A stretch of 64,000 bases of DNA from Gaeumannomyces sp. JS-464 (GCA_002197995.1 NGZR01000001.1:3038001-3102000), one strand, 5' to 3'. Positions 45,592-58,123 are shown, counted from the first letter of the stretch. Numbers and translations: made by a program. Notes: generated from the letters alone by a model not told the origin.

Positions 45592-46439
45592 TTAAACTAG
45601 TTTTGCTTTATTACGGCCTTTCGATATTATAATAATTATAACGGCGGCGATTATGCTTATAAAAAGCCGGTTTCGTTAAAATTATAAATATCGTTATTTA
45701 TAATGCCATATTTAGCTATAATATTCCGTATAAAGTCGAATTACGCAAAAACGAGTTTAGGATTTTCGCATTTGGCTTTTTTTAATAATCGTATTTTCGA
45801 ATTTAACGCGTACCGAGCTTTGCGCGACGTTTAACAAAGTTCGCGACTTAGTTTTTGCTAATAACGCCCGCCTCGCGTTCGGTAAGTAATCGGTTAGCTA
45901 TATTTTTAACACCAAAAGGCCGGGGAAGAAATGCTTGCGAATTTAGCTTAAATATGGATTTAATAAGCGCTTTTTTTTCAAATTCCGTTAATTTTCGTAA
46001 TTTGGGCATAATGTCGCGTCGAACAGGTTAGCCGTGCTTTCGACGCGTTAAAATCGATTTCGCGACGAATAGATTTTTGCAACCTTTTATATGCTTAGTT
46101 TTAAGTTAAATTATAAAGCTTAAAAGGTAAGCATTACCCGGCTTTCGTCGTTTCCCGTCGATATTATTATTAGTAAAAAAATTAATCGCGAAAAAAAAAG
46201 TGTCGCGCGGTCGCGTGTCGTGGCCTACTCGCTTATGTGGCCCACTTATTTGTAAACCACGTTATATAAAACGGTGGAATTAATTAAACGTAAATTTCAT
46301 TAAAAAAAACGTAAGTAAAAATATCGCGAAATACGTTCGCTTTATTAAGTATGTTAAAAAGCGAAAATGCTAAAGCATAAACTTTATAGCGAATTTTAAC
46401 CATTTTTATTACCTAAATGCCTTTTCCAAAAAATTACTT

Positions 46440-47500
46440 TAAATTTTATTACGGGGTTATTAAAGTATTTAACTTTTATAAGCTAAACGTACAATGTAAT
46501 GCTTATAATAGTAAACCGTTTTATTAAATACGCTAAATTTATCCCCGTACGGAAAATAATTTCGGCTTTTTCCTTTGTTTAAATGCTATAGCAATACGTT
46601 AAATCCTAATTTAGCACCCCCAAAAGCATTGTAAATAACCGAAACTCGCTATTACTAATTATTTTTAAATTAAGTATAAAAAAGCGCTTTAATCCGCCCG
46701 TCGGCTACTTATTACGTTCCATTTTAAACCGACGGCTAAACCAAGCGTATTTATTAAACGTTAACGCATTATTTGCGAACGTTTATTAACCGGGAAAAGT
46801 TCGGTTAAATAACGGTATTATATAAAGCTAATTCGCTTATAATAACGCGAAGCACGAAACTATTAAAATTAGCCTTTTTAAAACTTTGTATAATTTTAAC
46901 CCACGTATATGTAAGGTTATAACAAACCTAAAAGAAATTAAGGTTTAAAAAGTGCTAAAAAAGCTGCATTACATTCGTCGGGTTAAAACTAACATGCGGA
47001 CAAACTATGTTTAAATAGTAAAAGTTTAAAGCCGGTATTATAACTAAAACCGATAACTTTAAAAATATTAAAAAGGATAAATCGTTAAACTATTTACTTA
47101 AAACTTTCGGTTTAAAGCAGAAAAGCGCAAACTCGCACCCATATATATCCGTATGCTTATCGTAAAAAGGGTAAAAAGCTTGGCTTATAAGGTTTAATTG
47201 CCGGCTAAATATAATCGATTATATAACGTTTTTTCCGTCGCTTTTTAAAACCGTAAAACGATTTTAAACGTCGGGTTTTCAATTTCGCCTTTTTAAATTT
47301 GGAAAAAAAACCGAAAAATGGGAAGTAAAAAACGTGGTTAATATGTAAAAGCAAAACGAATCCCGCTCGTTTTAATAAAATAAGTAAAATAGCCGGTAAA
47401 GTATAACATATAAAAACTAAAAAAAACATTTGGATAACGTATAAAAGCTAATTAAAAGCTATTTAAAAAAAGCGCAAAACGTACCGCAAAAAGGATAACT
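46440..47500 (+). pseudogene. Gypsy-1C integrase and chromodomain remnant
   Basis: Integrase blocks resume after pogo-D (KY.KFIPVRK at about 46520, AYNN-like KHETIK block at about 46840, FNPRI at about 46890). A chromodomain-like region follows (WEVKNVVNM at 47320, then HLDNV at about 47430). It aligns with 8760-6050 of Gypsy-1A. Confidence 0.7.
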
Positions 47501-48399
47501 TTATTTCGGGGCTAAAAAAAAGTGGAAAGTAAAAAAAAGGAAAATGAAAGTTTAAAGCCGCCGAAAAATCCCTAGCTATTATTTAACGTTTAACGACCGC
47601 GTTTCGATAAAACAATTCTTATTACTATTATTTCCTTTTTTAAGTTCGAGTTATCGGCAAATTAAACCACAATTTAAGCTTTAGCAATTTGGTATAAAAT
47701 CGGGTCGCCGTCGATATTAACGAATAATAATACGTCGTTAAACTTAATTTCCATTTTGCAATTTAAACCTTTTTTAAACTTTTCGTTTAAAAAGTTAAAG
47801 CTTAACCTTTATTAAAAACCTCCTATTATAACTTCGAAAGTTAAAAAAAACGAATACCGTTAATAGCCGGGTTAAACACGATATTATAAAAAAGCATAAA
47901 GCGTAATTCCAATTAACGCGAGTTATAACGAAATTTAACTTTAAAAAATAAGCTAGCTTATTTAAGCTAGCATTTCGTTAACTTCGGTAAACTCGTTATA
48001 AAAAGCGTACCAAATGTGCATTTTCGAATACGCCGCGAATGTATGCCTTTTCGCGAACAACCGGTAATATTAAACACTTATAAGCAAGGTTTAAAACGTT
48101 AAGAAATAGTACGAGTTATAATCGTTAAATTTTTAAAAAAAATAGCGATATAAAGGTTTTGCCGGAGTTAAAAAGGCGGATTTAATAAAAATCCAACCAT
48201 TATCGATAATAAAATAAAAAAAACTATAACAAGCCGAAAAATAAAGTATAATAAAAAAATTATAACGTAGTTTACCTTTTTATGCCACAAACCCGAATGT
48301 GCTACACGCGTACCCGACCTTCGGATATTTAACGCTAATTTCAATTTACCAACGCTAAAAATCCATTTAAACTATTTGGAATTATATATATCGGACATT

Positions 48400-49990
48400 T
48401 TTACTTCTTTTTAATAAATGCGCGCGTTATGTTTAATTTTACCGCAAATGCTATATCGCCGACGAGTTATCGTCGCCCTTTTTTTTAACCCTTTTAATTG
48501 CGCATTTTTTACTATAATTACCCATTTAGCTTTTGCAAATCCAAAACATTTCGTATTTTTTTAACAATATATAACCTTTTTTATTAAACACGTGTTTTTT
48601 TTAGCTTTCCGGCGTTTGCTTAATATTTCGTTCGCTTTACGTAGCGAAGCAATTTCGGCTTTAAAAAAAGCCATTTAATGCATTATTAAACTCGTCCTTT
48701 TCGCAAGCTGGTTTATAACCGTTAATATAAATAACGGAAAACTATTTCGGTAATTAAAAATCCGAGTTTTAATATGTTCGAACTGCGAAATTGCGTTTTT
48801 AACTATTTAAAGCGTTTTAAAAGTTTAAAGTTTAACGTCGTTTAAAAGCTTTTTTAAAGGAGTTAAATTCGTAATTTTACATCCAGCTTTTCCAAAATTA
48901 AATCCGGATTAAAAAAAGCAAAGCCAGCTTTTCGAAAATTTCTTTAAATATTTTTTTTAGTTATAAAATTAAAAAATGCCGTTTTAAACGCCGAAAAAAA
49001 CTCGATTTTAATTACGTGGTTAACGTATAACTTTATTAAATCTTCGATTTTTTAACCGTACGTTTTTTTTAATAAGCCGAAATATTTAACGTTAAACGGT
49101 TAAAAAAAGTAAAACGAATGCGAAGGTATGCAAAACGTAATATTATATTTTTAATAATAAAGCTCGAAATCCGTCAAATAGTAGCTTTCGTAACTGTTTA
49201 GCATTAATAAACGATAAATGCTTTTTATACGCGATATAATGTGTTTAGCGAAATGCTAAATCCATTTTAAACTGAGCTCGTTCGTAATCCACTTATTAAC
49301 ATTTGTTAAAATAATTTAATCGCGTAAAAAGCCGGTTTTCGAATACCAATTGGCCAAATAGTATTACCTTTTAACGATAATAAAAAAAAAGATTGCTTAA
49401 CCGTAATAATTAACCTTTTAAATAATTATAGCTTATTTTCGGTTGCTAAATTAAACCAGTTTTGCTTTATTACGGCTTTCCGATATTGTAATAATTATAA
49501 AGGCGGTAATTATGCTTATAAAAAGCCGGTTTCGTCGAAATTATAAATATTGTTATTTAAAATGCCATATTTGGCTATAATATTCCGCATAAAGTTAAAC
49601 CAAGCAAAAATAAGTTTGGGATTTTCGCATTTAGCTTTTTAATAGTCGTATTTTCGAATTTAACGCATACCTAGTTTTAAGCGGCGTTTAACGAACTTCG
49701 CGATCCAGTTAGTCCCGATAATACCCGCGTCGCGTTTGGTAAGCAATCGGTTGGTTATATTTTTAACACCAAAAAGCCGGGAAGGGAATGCGCGAAAATC
49801 CAGCTTTAATATGTATTTAATAAGTGCTTTTTTTTCGAAATCCGTTAATTTCCGGTTTTTAAACACCCAATCGCGTCGAGCAATTCGGCCGCGCTTTCGC
49901 CGGGCGAAAGTGGAAAAGTCGACGTTGTAAATTTTAACGGCGCTTCGAATATTTAATTATAAATTCGATACGATCGTTTAAAAAGCTAAA
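48400..49990 (-). pseudogene. pogo-E transposase remnant
   Basis: Minus strand. A 68-codon open piece at 49660-49866 covers the CENPB-like region (LTDFEKKALIKYI, FGVKNITNRLLTKRDAG). NFDETGF near 49525-49545 keeps its Asp. The C-terminal knuckle lies near 48430-48470. It is broken elsewhere by RIP stops. Confidence 0.8.
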
Positions 49991-50101
49991 ACAATTTTGC
50001 GTTCGTCGCTTTTATTTGCTAGTGTTTATTGTAAAGCTATTCGCGGATAAAGTTAAATTAACGTATAAACGCGTTAATTGTGGCACATTCGGGTTTGTAG
50101 C

Positions 50102-50281
50102 TGTAATAGGCTGGGCCCAAAAGGAGGTCGTTGCGTTGGGGAGCCAAAAGGAGTGATAAATTCAACTGCCAAAGGGAAAGGTCCTATCTGCCGGAGGCTC
50201 TGTGCACGAAGGGAGCTATATACAAGTCACAAGGCATAGCCTTAGCAATCAGGGTAGGGCTGCCAGCCCTAACCTATAACA
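50102..50281. repeat. Solo LTR, 180 bp, weakly mutated
   Basis: It begins TGTAATAGGCTGGG and ends CCTATAACA. The TSD GTAGC is perfect on both sides (50097-50101 and 50282-50286). It inserted inside the right TIR of pogo-E. Its composition is balanced with abundant CpA/TpG, in contrast with everything around it. The degraded relative is at 30517-30698. Confidence 0.9.
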
Positions 50282-50470
50282 GTAGCACAAAAAGGTGAAC
50301 TACGTTAAAAGTTTTCTTATAGGAATAAATTAAAAAAGGTAAAACCGCGTAATAGGCTTACCGAAAGATTTAATAAGCCATTATGCACTTATTAGCATAC
50401 TTTTAATAAGTTTAAATTAATGTTAAAAAGGAAACCCCGAAATAAAAAACGATAAATTTAACCACGGTAA

Positions 50471-51244
50471 ATGCACCAAAAATACGGCCTATTTTAATAA
50501 ACCGTAGAATATATTAAATCGTGTTTAAAATATATCCCATTCCGAAAAACGTTCGCCATATAGCAATTGCTATAAAAAAACGGCGTTAAATACTATTAAA
50601 AGCTACCGTGCTAATAATAAAAGCAATTTAAACTCGTTAATAGTCCTTTTTTGCAAAAAAAACGTAAAACGAAACGATACTTTTATTAATAAGGTCGTCG
50701 AGCTTATTAAACCGATAAATAACGTTAATAAAATATGTTAATAACGAAAGTATTCCAAAAGTTTAAACCGAAATTAAACCGGGAAGCGAAATGGCAAAAA
50801 AAAACGAACTCCTTTAAAAATGCTATAATTAATAAAATAGTAAAAGCTTTCCTTTATAAAGCTAATTACGATCGCTCGTTTCGCATCGTTAAAAGCGAAA
50901 AAGCGATAGCGAAATGCCTCGTTAACGGTAACGTTATAAAATATAATTTTATAACAAAATCAGGTTAACGTACGTTTAAAACGAGCGAGCCGAAAAAGAG
51001 GACGAAAACGTATAACCGCGACCGTAATTGGAAAAAAAGCGTAATTAAACGTAATTAAAACCGCGACCGCAGTTGGAAAAAGCTTAAATCCGGGCCAAAT
51101 AAAAAGCGTAAAAAATTGCGGGAAAAAAAGGAAACGCTAACTTTAAAAAGCAAACGCAAGCTTTTATACGTTAAAAGCGCGAGCTTTATAACAAATAAGC
51201 AATGCGAAGGTAAAAGGAATAAAGTAATAACTAGCGGCATTTAA
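50471..51244 (+). pseudogene. Unidentified basic post-pol ORF of Gypsy-1
   Basis: Between the chromodomain and the 3' LTR a coding-like region persists. It is best from 50735 (VFQKFKPKLNREAKWQ) to a stop at 51242-51244, with only two RIP-type stops. Before 50735 the natural frame seems to shift by one (ALNTIKSYRANNKSNLN). The C-terminus is very Lys/Arg-rich (PKKRTKTYNRDRNWKK). The same region exists in Gypsy-1A at about 5060-4300 minus with the same amino-acid pattern. I recognise no family. A nucleic-acid-binding role is only a guess from charge. Confidence 0.45.
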
Positions 51245-51584
51245 TCGTCGCTATTAATTATATTATTAAAAAAAAAAAAAATAACGCCGGCTTGCCGGAA
51301 AAAAAACTAAAAGGTTTACCGGTAAACCGTTTTTGCTTTAACCGTCGCCGGCCTTACACGGCTAACGCTACCGAAAACGTTACCAAAATCCTACAAACCT
51401 TATTAGCACTTTGCCAAAAAAAGTTATTCGCACTTTTACATTATTAAAAAACCATTTACTTTAAATGGTAAAAGTATTAACAAATTTAGCCTGCTTATTA
51501 ACTCGTTATAAACCGATTAAACCTTAACGCGACCATTTCGCTAATAAATGCTACCAAAACGTTAATGCTTTAAAAAGGGGACAA

Positions 51585-51868
51585 TATAAGGAAGCTCGCC
51601 GCGATAATGGCGGGCTACCGTTATAATAAAAAGCTTTAGCTTTATTTACGGGCCTGAGCTACGTAAAAGCTTAAAGCACCCTAAGCACGTAACAAAAAGC
51701 TTAAAAAGGGCCCCGCTACTTAAGCAGCTTGTAAAAAGCAATTCCCAAATTGCTAAAACAAGCTAAAATTGTTATATTTACCTTATAATAATATAGGCTT
51801 TTAATTTTTAATCACCGTTTACGGTTATCGTAATCACTTTGTACAGGCTTTCAGCTTACCCCGTGATA
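51585..51868 (+). repeat. Gypsy-1C 3' LTR
   Basis: It starts TATAAGGAAGCTCGCCGCGA (TG to TA) and ends CCGTGATA (CA to TA). It is preceded by AAAAAGGGGACA, the probable polypurine tract. Confidence 0.85.
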
Positions 51869-52140
51869 TGCCCGTACCGGTTTTTAGGGTAAAAAGGCTT
51901 TTAAATTTATATATATCCAAAAGCTGTTTTTTTTTAAGTATAAAAAAGGGCTTATCGTACGAGCTTTGCTTAATATATATATCCTATGCCGAAAGCCGCG
52001 GGGTGCGATCGTATAAGGCAAATCCCGAAGTCGGGATTTAACCTAAAACTTGCACAGCTTTCGTGCATAACGGTTTGGCCGGAATTTCCGTGCCGAAGCT
52101 TCCGTGCCGGGGAAACGTTGTTTTTTACCACGGAGCCTCG
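51869..52140. other. Spacer between Gypsy-1C and Gypsy-2D
   Basis: No gene seen. It contains a perfect 8 bp inverted repeat with a 2-base loop, AATCCCGA-AG-TCGGGATT (52021-52038), and two GTGCCG-containing repeats at about 52088-52115. Composition is mixed. The overlapping short frames at 51970-52171 on both strands have no recognisable domain. Confidence 0.5.
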
Positions 52141-52556
52141 TGTTACGACCAGCATGCAAACCTTTAAATAACAAAGCGGGAAAGGCCCTAAATAGTGCTT
52201 TTGCCCCGCATTAAAACATGTGGAGTTACGTAACCCAAACTGGATTTGTGGATTTATAGCAGCTAAAAATAAAGCGACAAATCTAAACTGGATTTATAAA
52301 TTTGTAATGTTCGAAAATAAAGCTATAAATGTTAAAACTAAATAACGTGTATATAAAAAATGGATTTCCTACCGCTTTAAGTAGTTTTAATTAAAGCTTT
52401 AGCATTAATTAATTTAAGTTAACTTTAAGCATCTTTTAAAGCAAGCAATTAAATTGTCCTTTTAAGTTACGTATTCCCCCGTTTATTAGCATTAACGATA
52501 TTATCCTTTCCACTTTTAAAGTGCTTTACTTTAAAAGCAAACCACGGATTGCAATA
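52141..52556 (+). repeat. Gypsy-2D 5' LTR
   Basis: Starts TGTTACGACCAGCATGCAAA, ends GATTGCAATA (CA to TA). Its 3' end differs from Gypsy-2C (ACCACGGATTGCAA instead of CCTTTAATTATAA), so 2D is a subfamily. Confidence 0.9.
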
Positions 52557-52569
52557 TTTTAATTAATTT

Positions 52570-53650
52570 TGTTTAATACTTTATCCGAAAGAGGATAATG
52601 CAGCTATAGCAAGTAGTAGCAAAAAGCTTAAAAAGGAAAAAACCACGGTTTTACTTTTAACGGTGTTAAGTACGACTTTAACGAAGCAGTTAATACGGCT
52701 AGCCTTTTTAAGCTTATAACGGATGAAATCGCTAAAAGCCAGGCCGAAATAAAGCAACTTATTACGAAGTTGGTGTTTTTTCGAAACGCTTATCGCAGTT
52801 CGGGCGTACAAATTCCCGTTCCCGGATTTTTACGAAAGGAAAAACGGCAAATTTAAAACGTTTTTTACCGAATGCAAAAGCTATTTTAAATTTTACGAAT
52901 AGTAGTTCGTAAGCGAGGAATAAAAAGTTATTTAGCTATTATTAAGCTAAACGGTAAAATGAAAAAATAGTTTTAATTAACTTAAAGCGATTATTTTAAA
53001 AGATATAAAAATAGCTAAAAAGCTATTAAATTTATTTTCGCCAGTTTGAAAACCTTCGGAAAAAAAATTGGAAAAGTGTTCGAAATAATCGACGAAACCC
53101 GAATCGTAAAAAGAAATTTGCTAACCTTTAAATAGCGAGGACCCGTAGTTAAATACGTAACGAACTTTTAACGAATTAACATTAAGTTTAACTAAAGCGA
53201 CGCTACGTTAATACTGCATTTTTACAACGGGTTGCGCGAAAACGTAAAAGATAAATTCGCGAAATAGGATCGCGCCGAGTTTTTTTACAAATTACGTTAA
53301 AAACGCGGTTCGTATTAGCGATAAATTATACGAACGATAATAAAAAAATGGATATAGTTTTAAAAGCGCGGTATAAAATAATAAAATTAATTAAAAAAGG
53401 TTAAATAACAGCCTATTACGGCTTACGAAACGCATTTAAGCTTTATAAACTTTAATGCGAGAGCAGTTTACCAGTAATAAGGGTAAAAAAAGCAAAAGCA
53501 AAACCCGAAAAACGGGAAGTGCTTTAAATGCGGCCAAACCGGCTACGTTAAAGCCAATTGCTTTTAGCGGGATAATAACCGCTAAATAATTAACTTTTAA
53601 CGAACGTAAAAAACCCGACATAGGAAAAATTATGCCCCGGAACGGCGTTT
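52570..53650 (+). pseudogene. Gypsy-2D gag remnant
   Basis: Aligned with 38634-39700: DGKFKT-like (NGKFKTFFTECKSYFKFY at about 52845), KVFEIIDETRI at about 53075, ISDKLYER at about 53320, and knuckle CFKCGQTGY.....C at 53520-53561. More stops than copy C. Frames on minus at 52581-52811 and 53436-53621 are shadows. Confidence 0.8.
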
Positions 53651-53959
53651 AATTAAATAGGTTGCTATAATAAATTATGCATTATATACTAGTTCGATAA
53701 AAAGGCTACCAAATAGTACTTTCGAAAGCTTTAAAGCGTTTATATTTAAAGTTGCGAAGCTCGAGTACGATAGCGAAGGAAAATAGCGCGTCGCTTTTAA
53801 GTTTACGGATTTGAAAGAAAAAAACGACGCCGCTCCCCGAAAAATTCGAAAAGAACCAGCCTTAGCAAATGGTTCGAAAAAAAAAGGAAGCTTAAAAAAA
53901 AGCTTTTAAGCTAAATACACCTTTTTCGAAAGTTAGAAAATTTCGATACCGACGTTAGG

Positions 53960-56900
53960 TTAAACCGAGGTGGTTAAAATTTCGAAACGGCCGAGTTTTA
54001 AAAACGAGCAAAAAGTTCGAACGGCGAAACTTTTATATTTATAATTCGCGAAAACCAAATAGGTTAAAAAAATTAGCGCGCTTTTACGCTTTTTAATATT
54101 TCAAAGTGTTTTTAAAACGTTAGGGTTTTAGGATATTTAAACGGCTTGTTATGTTACGCCACCCCGGTGAACGGAAATAACGGTTAACCTTTATCGTGGT
54201 TTAACCACTAATAGGAAATTAAATACGCTAATTACCGGTTCGACGACGTAAACGAGTTAAAAAAAGCTGCGTTAAACTTTAAAAACCACTTTAGCGTTAA
54301 TATAAAATATTTTAAACATTTGCACTTTTTTTAAATAAAATGCATTTATAAAAAATGCAAATTTCACTTACGATTTAAATTTAAACAAAACTTTTTCTTA
54401 CGGAAAATAAAGAATAAGCTTAAAATTAAGCCCCGTTTAGTATTCCAATTGCTACGGTGGGAATTAGCCCGAATTAATAGGTTTACTACAGTTTTTAAAC
54501 TTAACAAACGGTACTCGATGCTATATGTTACCAAAACGCTCGATTAAAAAAAGTGCGAAATTACGAAATGCAAAAAACATATAGCATAAAAGGCGGAAGT
54601 TTAGCATTAAAAGATCGCGCGAACGTACGTACCGTTTAACCCGGATAAAAAGATAAACGTACGGTATTCGTTCCTTTTATTAAAAATTAAAAAAAACCAT
54701 TTAAGCGAAAAGCACGAAATGAAAAGGAAAAACCGATAAAAACCCTCGCGATAATAAAATCAAGTTAATTATATAACTTAATAATATTTCAAATAAAATG
54801 TTAAAAAGGGAAATTAAAGTAATAATTAATTACGAAATATAAGCGATTACGTATCGCTATAAACGGTTAAACGGTATAAAATCCCTATAAAACGGAATAT
54901 TAACGGTATTAATTAAAAACGGTTAAAAAAGAAAATTCTTATCGCTTATAATAAAAATAAATTAACCAAAAAATATAACTAATAATATTACGTACCCGAA
55001 GCGGGGAAAACGTTATTATTATATTGGACGAATTAAATATAAAAAAGGAAATGTAATTTTTGGAATCTTTTAGTTTAAAAAAAATAATTTACGGATAAAT
55101 TAAACCACTGGTTAAATCCAATAAGAAAAGCTACGAGTAATTAAAACGGTTCGCTAATTACAAACCCCAAACCGTAAATATAAAAAGCGACGAAAAAAGG
55201 TTACGACGGTAATAAAGTTTAGTAATTTACTTTTGCATTTAATATCCATAAATATACGATTATTTAAAGTGGAAAGCGATTAAAATAACTAAACTAATAT
55301 TAAAAAACGGCTCGCGAATGTTCCGGAAAAATATTACAAATACGAAAAATTGTTTAAGAAAAATTTGGAAACGGTACTTTTTAAATATAAACCGTTCGAT
55401 TTTAAAATTAAATTTAAACTAAAAACGCAATTTAAATACCAAAAACTGTACTAATTTAGCTTTTGGTAATAAAAAGTGCTAAAAAAACAATTAAAAGAAA
55501 ATTTACAAAAAAGATATATTAAACTTTCCAATTTCTTAATAAAATACGGGATTTTAAAAAAAAAAAAAAACGGAGCGAATATGCATCGATTACCGCCTAT
55601 TAAATAAAATTACGATTAAAAATCGGTATTTTTTACCTTTTATCGACGAATTACGAAATAAATTCGGCAAAGCTTAATATTTTACGGTTTTAAATTTACG
55701 GAAAGCTTATAGCTTAATACGAATTAAAAAAGGTTAAAAATGGCTTACAGCTTTTAAAATAAAGTTTAAATGTTACGAATTTTTAATAATAACCTTCGGG
55801 CTTACTAATATATTAATTACGTTCCAAAAGATAATTAACTATGTATTACGCGAATATTTTAACGTTTTCGTCCTCGCGTATTTAAATAATATCCTAATTT
55901 TTTAAAAACGATGGAAAAGCATAAATAATATATATATAAAGTATTTTAAAAGCTATTTAGTGTAAAGCTTTTCGTTAAATTAAATAAATGCGAATAGCAT
56001 TCGCAAAAAGTCGCTTTTTTAAAATTTGTAATTACATTTAAACAGGTTTATATAAATTTTAAAAAAGTCGAAAAAGTTAAAAAGTAGTTTATATTTAAAA
56101 ACGTTACGAAAATACGAAGGTTTTTAAGGTTTTTAAACTTTTACAAACGGTTTATTCGTAATTATAGCAAAATCGCTATATTATTTACGAACTTTACTAA
56201 AAACAATTACTAGTTTTATTAAAAAGGATAAAAATAAATGGCTTTCGAGCAATTACGAAACGCCGTATTAAAAAAACCAATATTAGCATTTTTAAACTTA
56301 AAAAAACCTTTCGAAGTTAAAACCGACGCGTTAAATTACGCGATCGGTAGTTAACTCGGATAACGAAACGATTAAAAACAGTTGCATTTTTATACGTTCC
56401 TTTCGCAAAAGTTAAATAAATTTAAATTAAATTACCAAATCCACGATATAAAACTTTTAACATTTATTCGAGCATTTGAAAAATAGCGACCGCATTTATA
56501 TAAAACGAAACATTAAATTATAATATATATAAACCATAAAAACTTAACATATTTTACTATTAGCAAAAACCTAAATAAGCGATAAATCCGTTAAAGCGAG
56601 TTTTTGCAAAATTTCGATATTCGAATTAAATACCGGAAAAAATCGGAAAACGGTCGAGCGAACGCCTTAAATTAACGACCGAACCATTAGGTTGTAATAC
56701 TTAAAAAAATACGGGTAATGTTAACGGAAAACCAAACGGATTTTTAATCCCAGCATTAAAAATACTTGTTAAAACGGTTTAATAAGAAAAAGTTTAAACC
56801 TTAAAAAAATTTAACAAATTTATAACCAGTTAGCATACGGCTATTAAAACGTAAAGAAACGTGGAAACAGTTGTAGTAACATTACGGGTTTGTAAAAACT

Positions 56901-58070
56901 CAAGCCGAAATATAAAACGCAATAAAAAATTGTAAAAGCTGTGCTAAAACAAAGCTAATAAGTATAAACCATATAAGTTATTACAATTTTTGCTAATACC
57001 GAACGGAATATAGCAAAAGATTATTATAAATTTCGTTATTAAATTTTTTAATTTAAAGAATTAATAATTGGAATAAAATACGATAATGTATTAATAATAG
57101 CAAATAGGTTTACTAAATACGTTTTATTTTTACTATATAAAAAAGCAGCGACGTTATTAAGTTAACGTACGTTTTTATTAAACACGTAATAGCGGAATAC
57201 GGCACGCCAAACCGTTTAATTACGGATAAAAATAAGCTATTTATAAGCAAGTTTTGAAAAAGGTTTACGGCTTTACTAGGAATTAAGCATTTTTTATTTA
57301 CGGCTTACTACTTTAAATAAATAAACAAACAAAGCGAACGAATTAAACTATAAAGCAATATTTACGTTATTACGTTAATTATAAATAAAACAATTAGGTA
57401 TAATTACTTTTTATAGCTTAGTTCGCTTATAATAGCTTAATTTATAAAAGCATAAAAATTACACCGTTTTATACGAACTACGGGTTTACGCTTACAGCGT
57501 ATAAGGAATTTAAAGCAGGAAAATATACCTTAATAACGGGAATACAAATAACGGAGCTTATTAAATTGCATAAACACTTTTAAATAAAGTTAAAAAAGTT
57601 ACAGCACCGTATAGTTATTTAAACAAATAAAAAAAATCGAAAAACCGACTTTTAAAAAAGGAAATAGCGTTTATTTTTTTCGACGAAATATTAAAACAAA
57701 ACGACCGAACGATAAGCTAAATTATAAAAACTAGGACTTTTTAAAATATTAAAAAAGGTTTCGAATATAAATTATAAATTCCAATTACCGCTAATTATAA
57801 AATCCCACCCGGTTTTTTATATTTCCTTATTTAAATTAACATTACCAGGCTTTAAAAATAACGAGTTAATAAAAATCGACTTAAAATAAAAATACGAAAT
57901 TAAAAAAAATTTAAACTATAAGTTAAAAAACAAACCTAAAAAGTATTTAATTAAATGGACAAAGTACGGCTACGAAAAAAACACGTGGGAAAAAAAAACT
58001 AACCTTATAAATTACCAAAAATCCTTAGCGAAGTATTAGCAAAAGCATTTATAAAAAGGTTAGCAAAAGC
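53960..58070 (+). pseudogene. Gypsy-2D pol with chromodomain, remnant
   Basis: RT: RICIDYRLLNKITIKNRYFL at about 55578, active site YLNN. RNase H: FEVKTDALNYAIG at about 56310. Integrase: GTPNRLITDKNKLF at about 57200. Chromodomain: KKYLIKWTKYGYEKNTWE at about 57940-57990. Same domain order as Gypsy-2C, with much higher stop density. Confidence 0.82.
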
Positions 58071-58123
58071 AAAAGTAGTTAAAAACCCGATTATTAACGC
58101 GTTAATAATCGGATTTCTAGCAA

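Larger units (their letters stand above)
37055..46262 (-). mobile_element. pogo-D: Fot1/pogo transposon, 5'-truncated and split by Gypsy-2C
   Basis: The two parts are 37055-38147 and 45592-46262. The right end CCACGT with following TA (46263-46264) is intact. The left TIR is absent. The sequence enters the transposon at ATTTAAAC (37055-37062), shared by the gypsy and pogo sequences. The transposase (minus) includes the knuckle near 37110-37150 and NFNETGF (D to N) near 45665-45690. Gypsy-2C sits in it with TSD TTAAA. Confidence 0.85.
48265..50305 (-). mobile_element. pogo-E: Fot1/pogo DNA transposon carrying a solo LTR
   Basis: TIRs start ACGTAGTTTACCTTTTTATGC (left) and ACGTAGTTCACCTTTTTGTGC (right, read inward). 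TA flanks at 48263-48264 and 50306-50307. The span of 2041 bp becomes about 1856 bp when the solo LTR (50102-50281) and one TSD are removed. It sits in the post-pol part of Gypsy-1C. Confidence 0.92.
33098..51868 (+). mobile_element. Gypsy-1C: Ty3/gypsy chromovirus, nested
   Basis: LTRs at 33098-33379 (282 bp) and 51585-51868 (284 bp) match the Gypsy-1A LTR. Flanks TGCCG and TGCCC agree in four of five bases, a plausible TSD. Order: gag 33400-34930, zinc knuckle about 34980-35010, RT 35900-36500, then pogo-D (which carries Gypsy-2C), integrase 46440-47080, chromodomain about 47310-47500, pogo-E, post-pol ORF 50471-51244, purine tract 51571-51584. About 1.3 kb between RNase H and integrase present in 1A is missing. 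Confidence 0.9.

Noticed and set aside
51868..52140. Possible rho-independent terminator at the 52021-52038 hairpin
   Set aside because: The genome is clearly fungal, there is no adjacent gene, and no T run follows the stem. It is kept only as an inverted repeat.
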